The translations under genes were made by a program, and so were the position numbers. From Neobittarella massiliensis (ex Bilen et al. 2018) (lineage in GTDB: Bacteria > Bacillota > Clostridia > Oscillospirales > Ruminococcaceae), in the NCBI RefSeq assembly GCF_900289145.1, contig NZ_OKQO01000004.1, positions 266,349-330,348 of the forward strand: a stretch of DNA of 64,000 nt, in the 5' to 3' direction. This document shows positions 43,860 to 52,265 of this stretch, piece after piece (the first letter of the stretch is position 1; the number at the start of each line of letters is the position of its first letter). The notes under the pieces are model-generated. The model was given only the letters and a program-made list of their open reading frames with translations, was not told the DNA's origin and did not search any database.

Positions 43860-43979
43860 TGAGATCTGCGCACAGTATTGCCGGTAAGTCCGCTAAGGCG
43901 TCTTGCCGGTGTTGTCGGCGGTAAATTCGGGCGTTGCTTTCACTGCACGTCAGCGGGGCTGAAGTATCGCGCTCTCAAC

Positions 43980-44016
43980 AAAAAAGGTCCTATCCCGATT
44001 GGGATAGGACCTTTTT
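43980..44016. terminator. Terminator between the RiPP operon and the MerR gene
   Basis: Perfect 16-bp stem AAAAAGGTCCTATCCC and complement, loop GATT, ending in T6. The surrounding sequence from 43860 to 44132 has no gene that I can support. Confidence 0.9.
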
Positions 44017-44132
44017 TGTAATGGTTCAGTACGGGTATCTATCGGTTTTAAATGCCTGGTGGGTCAGACCTCAGACGGCAACCGGGTAATTTCAGCGTAT
44101 CGTGTGCGAGACGATCTGCGCTTTCTCCCCGA

Positions 44133-45020
44133 TCAGGCCGGGCCATGTACTGTTTTTTGATGATCAAAATAGTATTGGGCCGTCTCGCCGATAAAGTGGG
44201 AGGCTCCTTGACCATATTTTTTATCTATCGCTGCGATGAGCTTGTCGTTATACAGGTAGGCGTCGATCACCATCTGCCAGCTCTCGGTGGCCTGCAGCGC
44301 AGAGATGCTGCTGTCGCCCGTCAGCCCAACGATGCGCGCTATGATGCCCTGCACTTCCGGGTCGCTTGCATCGCGGGTGAGGTCGGCTACCAGCTCCAGC
44401 ATATAGCGCTGATTTTCTTCCACTTTGCCTTCCTGCTGTAACGTGTCTAACGCCTGCATGTGCTCAGAAAAGTGGTCCATCTGCTCTCTCATAGCAGTTA
44501 CATAGTTCTCGACACTGCCGTAATAGCGGATGGCATTTTGGGCAATATTGGGCCCGTGTTCCCGGCAGCGCCTTATCAGCTCGTCAAAATGCTCCTCGCT
44601 GCCCCAATAGGTGGCGATGACTGTGTGGTGCGTCTGTTTAAAGTCCTCCAGGGCCTGTATATAGCCACCTATATCAAAAGCCTCAAAATCCATGCAATTC
44701 TCTCCTCTCTCCAGCCGGTCCAGCAGCTGTAGCAGGCGGTCCAGCCGATCTCGTTTGGCGGTCAAAAGTGCTTTTTGCCGCTGAAAAGTCTCCTGCCTGC
44801 TAAAGCCGGGGTCGGTCATGATGCGCGCGATCTCTTTTAGGGGAAAATCGAGTTCCTTAAAGAACAGGATCTGCTGTAGGGCAGCCAGCGCCTTTTCATC
44901 GTATAATCGGTAGCCCGCCGCAGTCAGTGCAGTTGGGTGCAGGAGACCGATCTCGTCGTAGTACTGCAGGGTGCGCACGCTGACGCCGGTCAGTGCGGCA
45001 ATTTCGCTGATGGTCTTCAT
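44133..45020 (-). CDS. MerR-family regulator with TipAS-like domain
   Basis: 295 aa. The N-terminal MerR winged helix (SEIAALTGVSVRTLQYYDEIGLL, then RLYDEKALAALQQILFFKELDF) is followed by a dimerisation coiled coil. A C-terminal TipAS-type antibiotic-recognition domain begins around residue 140 (WGSEEHFDELIRR, then a GASHFIGETAQYYF segment at the end). TipA-like regulators bind thiopeptides or other large ligands and activate resistance genes. No target gene is evident next to it. The RiPP operon immediately upstream makes peptide sensing worth considering. Confidence 0.88.
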   Translation of the reverse strand: MKTISEIAALTGVSVRTLQYYDEIGLLHPTALTAAGYRLYDEKALAALQQILFFKELDFPLKEIARIMTDPGFSRQETFQRQKALLTAKRDRLDRLLQLLDRLERGENCMDFEAFDIGGYIQALEDFKQTHHTVIATYWGSEEHFDELIRRCREHGPNIAQNAIRYYGSVENYVTAMREQMDHFSEHMQALDTLQQEGKVEENQRYMLELVADLTRDASDPEVQGIIARIVGLTGDSSISALQATESWQMVIDAYLYNDKLIAAIDKKYGQGASHFIGETAQYYFDHQKTVHGPA

Positions 45021-45164
45021 CTCTCATCGCCCTCTTTCCTCTCTTCGCTGGATGGATATACGTTTGCCGGCAACTGCTTTACCATCTACTGCTATCCTAC
45101 CCTATCACGCAGCGTAAGAGTCAAGGGGCATAGACGTTTTTTTGCAAAAAATCGCAGCGAGATT

Positions 45165-45203
45165 AAAAACCGCCCCACCGGTATACAGCAGGGCGGTTTT
45201 TGT
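45165..45203. terminator. Intrinsic terminator beside budA remnant
   Basis: AAAAACCGCCC/GGGCGGTTTTT, 11 bp, T runs on both strands. It lies just past the budA remnant on the minus strand. Confidence 0.85.
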
Positions 45204-45226
45204 CACGGATACAGTAGGCTGGTCAG

Positions 45227-45751
45227 TCAGCCCTCGACAGCGGCAGTTTTAGCGCTGAGATCCTCGCACAGGTCGAGCCCGGCAAATTCGCGGTTTTGGG
45301 GCAGCAGGAGCTCAAAATCGTGCAGCGCATTGATCTGGTATATCAGTGTATCGGCGCTCAGCCCCAGGATATGGCCGCCTTTTTGCTTGTCGCCACTTAG
45401 AAAATGGAAGTGCCAGCCCGGCAGGTTGATGCCTTCTACATATGCGGGGCAAAATACGGCGATAATACTGCCGGACACATTTTCATAGCGGAATTCCCGC
45501 TGCTGGCCGGCCGCCTCCCAGAGCGTGGGATAAGGTTTTTCACACACAAAGCAGCTGCGCACGTACATGGTGCGAAAGTTTCCGCGAACTTTGAGTATGT
45601 AAAACAGGTTGGGGTTAGCCGCCACTGCGGGCGCCAGCTTCTCCCGCAGTACATCCAGCGACGGTATATCGTGCAGCTGTTGAATAGGTGCCTGGCTGTC
45701 AGAGCGCGATACGGTGCCAAAAGCCACCCCGTCCTCTGGCTGCATTACCAT
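45227..45751 (-). pseudogene. budA: 5'-truncated acetolactate decarboxylase
   Basis: 174 residues matching only the C-terminal two thirds of AlsD/BudA: NPNLFYILKVRGNF, ENVSGSIIAVFCPAY, then LPGWHFHFLSGDKQKGGH with the metal-binding histidines. About 85-90 N-terminal residues are missing. The frame stays open upstream to 45919, but that part is antisense to a PucR-type coding sequence and has no budA character. The intact enzyme converts acetolactate to acetoin. The break coincides with the break of the divergent regulator gene. Confidence 0.8.
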
Positions 45752-46530
45752 CACCTTGCCGCCAAAGACCTTTGAGCAGCTGCAGGCGATCCTGGCCAAG
45801 CAGCTATACTTCGAAGCCAGCCGCGGCGGGGTGATGTTCTCCACCGCCGAAGAGGTGCTCACCCACCTTCTGGACGACAAGTTTTCCAGCGAGGTGTTTT
45901 TTAAAGCACAGGCCGCCACCTACCTCGCCGACTATCGGCCTCAGCGCCCACCCCTTCCTCTATAGGGGATCGGTGCTACTGTTTCTCAACGACGGCCACG
46001 ACCTGACCCAGTTTGATGATCTGGCCCGGCAATTTCACCTGCGGGTCGTTGTTTCCGACGTGCTTGACCGGCTGTATCACCTGCCCCGGTACTACCGTGC
46101 GGCAGACGAGGTGATGCAGTATTTGCGGGCGCATACCGCCGGCAGCTGGGTCGCGCGGGTCGAGCAGTTTCACGACCTGATGCTGCGTCAACTGCAGGGA
46201 AGAACTGATCTCATCCACCCCCAGATCCGGGCACTGTTCGATTACGACCACCAGTACCACACGCAGTACTGCCGCACACTGTACACCTACTGTATCAGCC
46301 ACCACTCGGTAAAGCAGACCTGTGCCCAGCTCTTTACCCACCGCAATACGGTCCTCTACCGCCTGCGCAAGATGAAAGAGGAATTCGATCTGCCGCTGGA
46401 CGACCCATCCCAGGCGTTGGCTCTGCTGCTGTCAGCGGCGCTGGTACTGCTCTGGGATCATCAGGACCAGCTGTTTGTGCGGGGCTTTCAGCTGGCCCCG
46501 TCGCCCGCAGCCGGTGCGCGGCAGTCATAA
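45714..46530 (+). pseudogene. PucR/CdaR-type regulator, 5'-truncated and frameshifted
   Basis: Two frames together encode the middle and C-terminal parts of a PucR-family activator. The first (to 45965) has FEQLQAILAKQLYFEASRG and TYLADY. Removing one C at about 45936 continues it into the second frame as GLSAHPFLYRGSVLLFLN. The second frame has the C-terminal helix-turn-helix SVKQTCAQLFTHRNTVLYRLRKM. The N-terminal sensor is missing. A real 1-nt insertion or an assembly error would both explain the frameshift. Confidence 0.75.
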
Positions 46531-46557
46531 TACCCCTGTATCATAGATAAACGGGGT

Positions 46558-46587
46558 TTGCCGGCGCGATCAGAAATGTGGTACAAT
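46558..46587 (+). promoter_or_regulatory. Promoter of the DUF4250 gene
   Basis: TTGCCG (46558-46563), 18-bp spacer, TACAAT (46582-46587) with extended -10 TGG. A perfect inverted repeat with 11-bp arms (46610-46620, 46625-46635; loop ACAT) lies just downstream and could be an operator or a 5' stem. Confidence 0.6.
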
Positions 46588-46654
46588 GCGGGCATACGCG
46601 AAAATAGTACCGTGGATGACACATGTCATCCACGGGTCATATAGGAGAGATCAT

Positions 46655-46831
46655 ATGCCCATCCCCAGTGATCCATTTTTACTGTTGAGTTTTTTGAACA
46701 CCAAGCTGCGCGACTGCTACACCAGCCTGGATGCACTGTGCGACGATCTGCAGGCCGACCGCGCCGCACTCGAAAAAAAGATGGCCGCTATTGGCTATAC
46801 CTATCTGCCGGCACTCAATCAGTTTCGCTGA
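46655..46831 (+). CDS. DUF4250 small protein
   Basis: 58 aa. The start at 46655 follows AGGAGAG; the open frame begins 23 codons earlier. The pattern PSDPFLLLSFLNTKLRDCYTSLDALCDDL, split here as PSDPFLLLSFLNTKL and CYTSLDALCDDL, and the end YLPALNQFR match DUF4250, a short Clostridia/Bacilli family of unknown function. The helical fold looks like a small DNA-binding domain, but that is a guess. Confidence 0.85.
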   Translation: MPIPSDPFLLLSFLNTKLRDCYTSLDALCDDLQADRAALEKKMAAIGYTYLPALNQFR

Positions 46832-46888
46832 TATAGGGTCGCTGTGTCCGCAAAAAGCACACCCGAAAGATGTAAAAGGAGAGACAGG

Positions 46889-47236
46889 ATGAAAAACGAC
46901 CAGACAACCACGGTGGCCCAACTCAGACAGCAGATCCAGCAATTTTCAGATGCGCGGGGCTGGCGCAAAGAGCAAAACGCCAAAGATCTGGTTATGGCCC
47001 TCACCGTAGAGGCCGCCGAGTTGGCCGAGATCTTTATGTGGAGACACTCCGACGCAGCCGATGATGTCAGACAGGACGCCCGCGAGTTTGAGCACCTGCA
47101 AGAGGAACTGGCAGATGTGTTTTGGTATCTCTGCCGCATATGCCAGCATTTTGATATTGACCTGACCCAGGCAGTGGCCGACAAAGCGATGAAGAACGCC
47201 GTCAAATACCCGGCCAAGACCGGCCGGGATCGGTAA
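46889..47236 (+). CDS. MazG-like nucleotide pyrophosphohydrolase
   Basis: 115 aa. AAGGAGAG upstream of ATG 46889 decides the start. Metal-binding acidic helices are clear: ALTVEAAELAEIF and EELADVFWYLCRI. It presumably hydrolyses (d)NTPs to monophosphates as a house-cleaning enzyme. It lies 57 bp after DUF4250 and probably shares its transcript. Confidence 0.9.
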   Translation: MKNDQTTTVAQLRQQIQQFSDARGWRKEQNAKDLVMALTVEAAELAEIFMWRHSDAADDVRQDAREFEHLQEELADVFWYLCRICQHFDIDLTQAVADKAMKNAVKYPAKTGRDR

Positions 47237-47560
47237 CACCGCAGGAACTTTTGCAGTGCAAACTGGCATGTCTGCCAAATCTCCGGCCACGCCGGCCCTG
47301 TAAAGGGGCGGTCTTGGCCAGCCGCTATACCTGGTCAGTCGCCCCAGCGCGCGGGTGTCCACGGCAGCAGGGGCAACGGCTGTGGTTTTGGTGTGGTGGG
47401 TAAACAGCCCGACACTAGAATAGACCGCTTGTTTTGGCGGTGAGCGGTCATCTGACCACTGTGTGTGCGCAGGGGTTCTTGGCTGCGGCCCAAGCGCTGT
47501 GTGGCACTGTGAGCAGGGTTAAAAGTTAAACTGCTGTCCGCTGTCGACAGCTGCCCGGCG
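47237..47560. other. Region without a supported gene
   Basis: GC-rich stretch between mazG and the terminator. No frame with a ribosome binding site and no RNA that I can recognise. Confidence 0.5.
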
Positions 47561-47608
47561 AAAAAGCAGGACCGGCTATCTAATATAGATAGCCGGTCCT
47601 GCTTTTTT
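47561..47608. terminator. Bidirectional terminator between mazG and the AraC gene
   Basis: Perfect 20-bp stem AAAAAGCAGGACCGGCTATC and complement, 7-nt loop, T6. Confidence 0.92.
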
Positions 47609-47699
47609 GATCGTCAGGCGCAGTCGGGGCAGGCCCACTCTACCCCGGAGAATTTACCACTTATTTACCGCTTTTGCCGCCTGCAAATAAGTCTCCGTC

Positions 47700-48398
47700 T
47701 CAGGCATAGTCGCGGCGGTCATCGGTGGGCAGCTGGGCCATAGCTGTTCGGTAACGGCTGGGCGATAACCCAAACTGCCGGGTAAACACGGTAGAAAAGT
47801 AGGCCGAGGAGTAAAAGCCACAGGCCTGCCCTACATCGTGGATAGACATGCGCGTAGAAAGCAGCAGCTTTTTGGCCCGCTGCATCCGCTGACGGGTCAC
47901 ATAGGTGGTAAAAGACATGCCGGTGTAGCTGGTAAACAGCTCCGACAGATAGGTCTTACTGATAAATACCCGCGCGGCCACCTCCTCCAGGCGCAGCGGC
48001 TTATCCAGATTCCAGTCGATGTAGGCTTTGGCGCGGGTGATGTAGTTGCCCCGGCAGCTGTCACAGCGCAACTCGCTGCAATAGGCCTCTAATATCTGCT
48101 CGGCCAGGTCGAAGAACTGCTGCCGAGTGTGGCACTTGTGCATCAGCTTGCTGTTTTCAAAACAGCACTGGTGCAGCGACAAGCTGGTGCGGTAGAGGAT
48201 AAAGTTATAGAGACTGCGGTTCATAGAGGTCAAAAAGACCATCATCGACTCCCACGACGGCCGTTCGCTCTCAAACAGGCACTGCGACTGTTCTTCCAGT
48301 ACCAGACGGGCCTGTATCAGGTCCCGGTGCAACACGGCATCACACAACAGCTGAAAGTTGTAAAATGCCTCGGGGTACATCTGTTGAGTCTCTTTCAT
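47700..48398 (-). CDS. AraC-family regulator next to the nitrogenase-like operon
   Basis: 232 aa. GGGAGG precedes ATG 48398; the open frame extends nine codons upstream. The N-terminal helical part is not a standard cupin and carries several cysteines (SQCLFES, HQCCFENS, CHTRQ, then CSELRCDSCRGN), suggestive of metal or redox sensing. The C-terminal AraC DNA-binding domain has two helix-turn-helix units (LRLEEVAARVFISKTYLSELF and SIHDVGQACGFYSSAYFSTVF). It is divergent from the NifH-like gene and is its likely regulator. Confidence 0.88.
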   Translation of the reverse strand: MKETQQMYPEAFYNFQLLCDAVLHRDLIQARLVLEEQSQCLFESERPSWESMMVFLTSMNRSLYNFILYRTSLSLHQCCFENSKLMHKCHTRQQFFDLAEQILEAYCSELRCDSCRGNYITRAKAYIDWNLDKPLRLEEVAARVFISKTYLSELFTSYTGMSFTTYVTRQRMQRAKKLLLSTRMSIHDVGQACGFYSSAYFSTVFTRQFGLSPSRYRTAMAQLPTDDRRDYA

Positions 48399-48465
48399 AG
48401 ACGGGTCCTCCCTGCTAAATTGCAAAAGCTGCCTAATATTTTGAAAGACATGAAAGTTTTCTGTG

Positions 48466-48500
48466 TGGTATACTTTAGCACGCAGTTAGCTATCGCTAAC
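48466..48500 (+). promoter_or_regulatory. Promoter and operator of the nitrogenase-like operon
   Basis: Extended -10 TGG-TATACT (TATACT at 48469-48474) with a poor -35, suggesting activator dependence. GTTAGC-TATC-GCTAAC (48485-48490 and 48495-48500) lies at or just after the transcription start. The half-sites recall DtxR/IdeR iron boxes, but the match is partial. Confidence 0.5.
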
Positions 48501-48585
48501 CACATCGTAACATGTTTTCCATCTTCTGTAAAGCGGATTTTCACTGCTTTCATCCAATTTTACAGCAAAAAAGGGAGGTCAAAAT

Positions 48586-49347
48586 TTGGAGCATATCATA
48601 CAGCGCAAGATCGCCATTTACGGCAAAGGCGGTATCGGTAAATCCACCACAACATCGAACCTATCGGCGGCACTGGCTGGTAAGGGGTACCGGGTCATGC
48701 AGATCGGATGCGATCCCAAGGCCGACTCTACCAAAAATCTGATGGGCGGCCAGCGCATTCCCACCGTATTAGAGCAGATCCGTCAAAAAGGTGATGCCAT
48801 CAAACTGGAGGACATCGTTTTTACCGGGTTTGGCGGTGTGCTGTGCGTCGAGTCTGGCGGCCCCACCCCCGGGGTGGGCTGCGCCGGACGGGGTATCATT
48901 TCCGCCTTTGAGCAGCTCGAAAGCCTCGACGCTTTCGCGGTGTATCGTCCCGATATCGTCATTTACGACGTGCTGGGCGATGTGGTCTGTGGCGGGTTTG
49001 CCATGCCCATCCGCGGTGGCTATGCCCGCGAGGTGTACATCGTCTCCTCCGGCGAGATGATGAGCCTGTACGCCGCCAACAATATTGCCACCGCCATTCG
49101 CGGCTTTGGCAAGCGGGGCTACGCCAAGCTGCAGGGCCTTATCCTCAACGCCAAAAACATCGAAAACGAGCGCCAGATCGTCGATCGGGCCGTGCAGGAG
49201 ATAGATACCCGTGTCATCCAATACATTCCCCGCTCACCCGATATCCAGAGCGCAGAGGCTCGGGGAGGCACAGTGTTCGAGACGCTGGAGAGTTCTCCTA
49301 TGCAGGCCGTATACAGTGAGCTGGCCGAAAAGATCTTATCGGCCTAA
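48586..49347 (+). CDS. NifH-like Fe protein (nitrogenase-superfamily reductase)
   Basis: 253 aa, shorter than NifH (about 290). TTG start with GGGAGGT upstream. The P-loop is [14 protein letters not shown] (12-25). The two ligands of the dimer-bridging [4Fe-4S] cluster are present: C99 in GVGCAGRGI and C135 in [12 protein letters not shown]. Switch I/II residues DPKAD and DVLGD are conserved. It would transfer electrons, with ATP hydrolysis, to the D/K-like complex encoded downstream. An importer lies between the two parts of the operon. Confidence 0.93.
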   Translation: MEHIIQRKIAIYGKGGIGKSTTTSNLSAALAGKGYRVMQIGCDPKADSTKNLMGGQRIPTVLEQIRQKGDAIKLEDIVFTGFGGVLCVESGGPTPGVGCAGRGIISAFEQLESLDAFAVYRPDIVIYDVLGDVVCGGFAMPIRGGYAREVYIVSSGEMMSLYAANNIATAIRGFGKRGYAKLQGLILNAKNIENERQIVDRAVQEIDTRVIQYIPRSPDIQSAEARGGTVFETLESSPMQAVYSELAEKILSA

Positions 49348-49395
49348 TATAATCCAGCCGGCTCTGAACCGGCCCACCGAAAGGAAGGAATACCG

Positions 49396-50409
49396 ATGAA
49401 ACTGAAAAAGATCGCCGCCGCGGCCCTGGCTGCCGTGTTGGCCCTGTCTATGGCCGGCTGTGCCGGCGACGACGCCAAACAGACCGCATCTTCCGGCACT
49501 GCCGACAAGCAGAAATTCACCCTCGAGTACCCCGCCCACATGCAGGAGCTGGGCTACACCGATAAGATCGAGCTCGAAAAGGCCCCCGAGCGCATCGTGT
49601 GCACCACCACCTATCCGGTGATGACGCTGTACGATATGGATGTCGAGATGATCGCCGTGCCCCAGACCTCGGTACTGGATTACCCCGCTGATCTCGAGGC
49701 CCAGCAGCTGCCGTCGCTGAGTATGGAGAGCTTTAACGCCGAGAGCATCGTCGAGCTGGAGCCAGATCTGGTGATCATGGCCGCCGCCAGCAAGCAGGAT
49801 TACGGCGATACGCTGTCCAGTCTGGGCATCCCGGTCTACTATATGGCCACCAACTCCCAGACCTACAGCATCTACGACGTGGTGCGCGAGCAGAGCCAAG
49901 CCTTGGTCGACGCCTTCACCATGGACGACGCCTCCGCGGCCAAGGCCAAGGAGGTCATGGCTCAGTTTGACGATCTCGATAAGCGGGTGGAGGAGATGCA
50001 GAAGATCTGTGCCGGAAAATCGGTGCTGATGCTGCTGGCCGGCGGCCCCACCTCCATGTACCTGCAGACCGAAAAAGGAACGCTGGGCTGCATGGCGGCC
50101 ATGTGTGGGCTGGAGAGCGTGTACCAAAACGATCAGGCCGCTTCCATGATCCCGCTGGATATGGAAAAGGCGCTGGAATACGATCCCGACGTGGTGCTTA
50201 TTACCGGTATGGGTACCTCCGAGGATGTAGAGACGCTGATGAAAGGCGTTTACGAGCTCAACCCCGACTACTGGAACAGTATTCCCGCCATTAAAAATGG
50301 AAACGTCATCTACCTGCCGGGCAACTACGTCTCGACCGCGGGTATCAACATCATCCAGAATATTGAAGACTTGGCCGATATTTTAGAGGACTACTATGCC
50401 CAAAAGTAG
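49396..50409 (+). CDS. Metal-chelate ABC transporter substrate-binding lipoprotein
   Basis: 337 aa, FecB/BtuF-type class III binding protein. The signal ends in the lipobox SMAGC. The N-terminal lobe begins APERIVCTTTYPVMTLYDM. EPDLVIMAAASKQDY, and later GMGTSEDVETLMKGVYELNPDYWNSI with NVIYLPGNYVSTAG, fit the family. Such proteins bind siderophores, haem, cobamides or other metal chelates. The ligand cannot be read from sequence, but its position within a nitrogenase-like operon suggests that it captures the substrate or cofactor. Confidence 0.9.
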   Translation: MKLKKIAAAALAAVLALSMAGCAGDDAKQTASSGTADKQKFTLEYPAHMQELGYTDKIELEKAPERIVCTTTYPVMTLYDMDVEMIAVPQTSVLDYPADLEAQQLPSLSMESFNAESIVELEPDLVIMAAASKQDYGDTLSSLGIPVYYMATNSQTYSIYDVVREQSQALVDAFTMDDASAAKAKEVMAQFDDLDKRVEEMQKICAGKSVLMLLAGGPTSMYLQTEKGTLGCMAAMCGLESVYQNDQAASMIPLDMEKALEYDPDVVLITGMGTSEDVETLMKGVYELNPDYWNSIPAIKNGNVIYLPGNYVSTAGINIIQNIEDLADILEDYYAQK

Positions 50410-50443
50410 CCGGCCACGCCCGCTACCGGAAAGGAACATACCC

Positions 50444-51472
50444 ATGACAGCAAAAAAACACGGTAAAAATCAGGGTGGTGTCCAGCTGCTGCGGGTGGGA
50501 GTGGTGTGGACGGTGCTGGTGGCGGTACTGGTGGTGCTCAGCATCACCGCCATCGCCATCGGCAGCGCGGGCTACTCATTTCGCGCGGTGCTCGGGGCCA
50601 TCTTTTCCAGCGAGCGCAGCACCACCCGTACAGTAGTACTCAACCTGCGTCTGCCCCGAGTCATATTGGCCCTGCTCATCGGCGGGGCGCTGTCGGCGGC
50701 CGGTGCGCTGTTGCAGGCCGTCATGCGCAACCCTCTGGCCGACCCCGGTACCATCGGCGTCTCGGCCGGTGCCGGTACCGCTGCCATCACGGTGCTGCTC
50801 ATCTTCCCCAATCTCACGCTCTCTCTGCCCTTGTTTGCCTTTGTGGGCGCCGCGCTGGCCTGCGTGCTCATCTATGCGCTGGCCTGGAAAGGCGGCGTCG
50901 ACCCGGTGCGCATCATTCTCTCGGGCGTGGCCATCAATTCAGTGCTGGGCGGCTATAACTCGCTGCTGCAGCTTATGAACAGCGACAATCTCTCCGGGGT
51001 ATTGGCCTTTATGAACGGCAGTCTGTCCGGCATGTCTTGGGTGCACGTGCGTACCATGGCGGTGTATGCGCTGGTGGGCCTGGCTCTGGCGCTTCTGTGT
51101 ATCCGCCACGCCAACGCGCTGCAGTTGGGGGACGAGATGGCCAAAAATTTGGGGATCCGCGTCAATGCCAGTCGGGTGTGTCTGTCGGCCGTATCGGCAT
51201 TTTTGGCCGCCTCCACCGTATCGGTGGCCGGCATGATCGGCTTTGTCGGTTTGGTCGTGCCGCATATCTCGCGCATGCTGGTGGGCTCTGACTACAAGGT
51301 GCTCATGCCCACCAGCATCTTGTTGGGCGGCTCGATCCTGCTCTTTGCCGACACGGTGGGGCGCACCATCATCCCCGGGATGGAGATCCCGGTGGGCATC
51401 GTCATGGCGGTGTCCGGCGGGCCGTTTTTCCTCTACATGCTCAGAAAGCGGGGTAAATTTAATGGAAGTTAG
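50444..51472 (+). CDS. FecCD-family importer permease
   Basis: 342 aa with about nine or ten membrane helices. AAAGGAA precedes ATG 50444; the open frame starts 16 codons earlier, overlapping the previous gene. RLPRVILALLIGGALSAAGALLQAVMRNPLADPGTIGVSAG is the hallmark (shown here as RLPRVILALLIGGALS and QAVMRNPLADPGTIG). FVGLVVPHISRMLVG is the ATPase-coupling region. A single permease implies a homodimer, as in BtuC2. Confidence 0.93.
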   Translation: MTAKKHGKNQGGVQLLRVGVVWTVLVAVLVVLSITAIAIGSAGYSFRAVLGAIFSSERSTTRTVVLNLRLPRVILALLIGGALSAAGALLQAVMRNPLADPGTIGVSAGAGTAAITVLLIFPNLTLSLPLFAFVGAALACVLIYALAWKGGVDPVRIILSGVAINSVLGGYNSLLQLMNSDNLSGVLAFMNGSLSGMSWVHVRTMAVYALVGLALALLCIRHANALQLGDEMAKNLGIRVNASRVCLSAVSAFLAASTVSVAGMIGFVGLVVPHISRMLVGSDYKVLMPTSILLGGSILLFADTVGRTIIPGMEIPVGIVMAVSGGPFFLYMLRKRGKFNGS

Positions 51473-52241
51473 CGCCGAGCGCTTACAGATCGGATACGGG
51501 GACTGCGTGGTGGTCAAAGACCTCGATATCCACATCGGTCGACACGAGGTCACCAGTATCATCGGGCCCAACGGCTCGGGCAAATCCACGGTACTCAAGG
51601 CTCTCACCCGGCTGCTCAAATACCAGCGCGGTACCGTCTGCATCGACGGGCGGGACCTGCAGGATTTTGGACCCAAAGAGTTGGCCCGCCGCATCGGTGT
51701 GTTGCCGCAGATGCATTCGGCTCCGGCTGATTTTCGCGTAAAAGAGCTCGTCAGTTATGGCCGTATGCCACACCAGGGCTTTTTTGCCCGCAAGTCGCCC
51801 GAAGATGAACGCATTATCGAAAGCGCCATGCGCGCTACCGGTACCTACCACCTGCGCGATAAATCTATCCACGAGATATCCGGCGGCGAGACTCAGCGCG
51901 TCTGGATCGCCACCGTGCTCACCCAGCAGCCCGAGATCCTGTTTTTAGACGAGCCCACCACCTATTTAGATATCTCTCATCAGCTCGACACGATGCGTAT
52001 GGTGCGCCGTCTCAACCGAGAGACTGGCGTAGGGGTGGTGATGGTGCTGCACGATCTGTCGCACGCACTGGAAGTCAGCGACCACATCGTGGTGATCAAA
52101 GATGGAAAAAAGTACAGCGAAGGCACCCCCAGCGAGGTCATCACCAGCAAAATGTTGCGCGAGGTCTACGGTGTGGGCGGCGAGATCATCCATATCGAGG
52201 GGCGGCAAAAACCGCTCATCGCCTTTGCCGAGCTCGCCTAG
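51462..52241 (+). CDS. FecE/BtuD-type importer ATPase
   Basis: 259 aa. ATG 51462 overlaps the permease stop by 11 bp. Walker A GPNGSGKSTVLKAL, Q-loop LPQMHSAPADFRV, signature ISGGETQRVWIATVL, Walker B ILFLDEPTTYLDI, and switch VLHDLSHALEV are intact. It completes the metal-chelate importer. Confidence 0.94.
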   Translation: MEVSAERLQIGYGDCVVVKDLDIHIGRHEVTSIIGPNGSGKSTVLKALTRLLKYQRGTVCIDGRDLQDFGPKELARRIGVLPQMHSAPADFRVKELVSYGRMPHQGFFARKSPEDERIIESAMRATGTYHLRDKSIHEISGGETQRVWIATVLTQQPEILFLDEPTTYLDISHQLDTMRMVRRLNRETGVGVVMVLHDLSHALEVSDHIVVIKDGKKYSEGTPSEVITSKMLREVYGVGGEIIHIEGRQKPLIAFAELA

Positions 52242-52265
52242 CGCAGAGTTAAAGGAGGAATTATA

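Noticed and set aside
45404..45775. A 123-codon plus-strand frame
   Set aside because: Antisense to the budA remnant, whose decarboxylase motifs are clear on the other strand.
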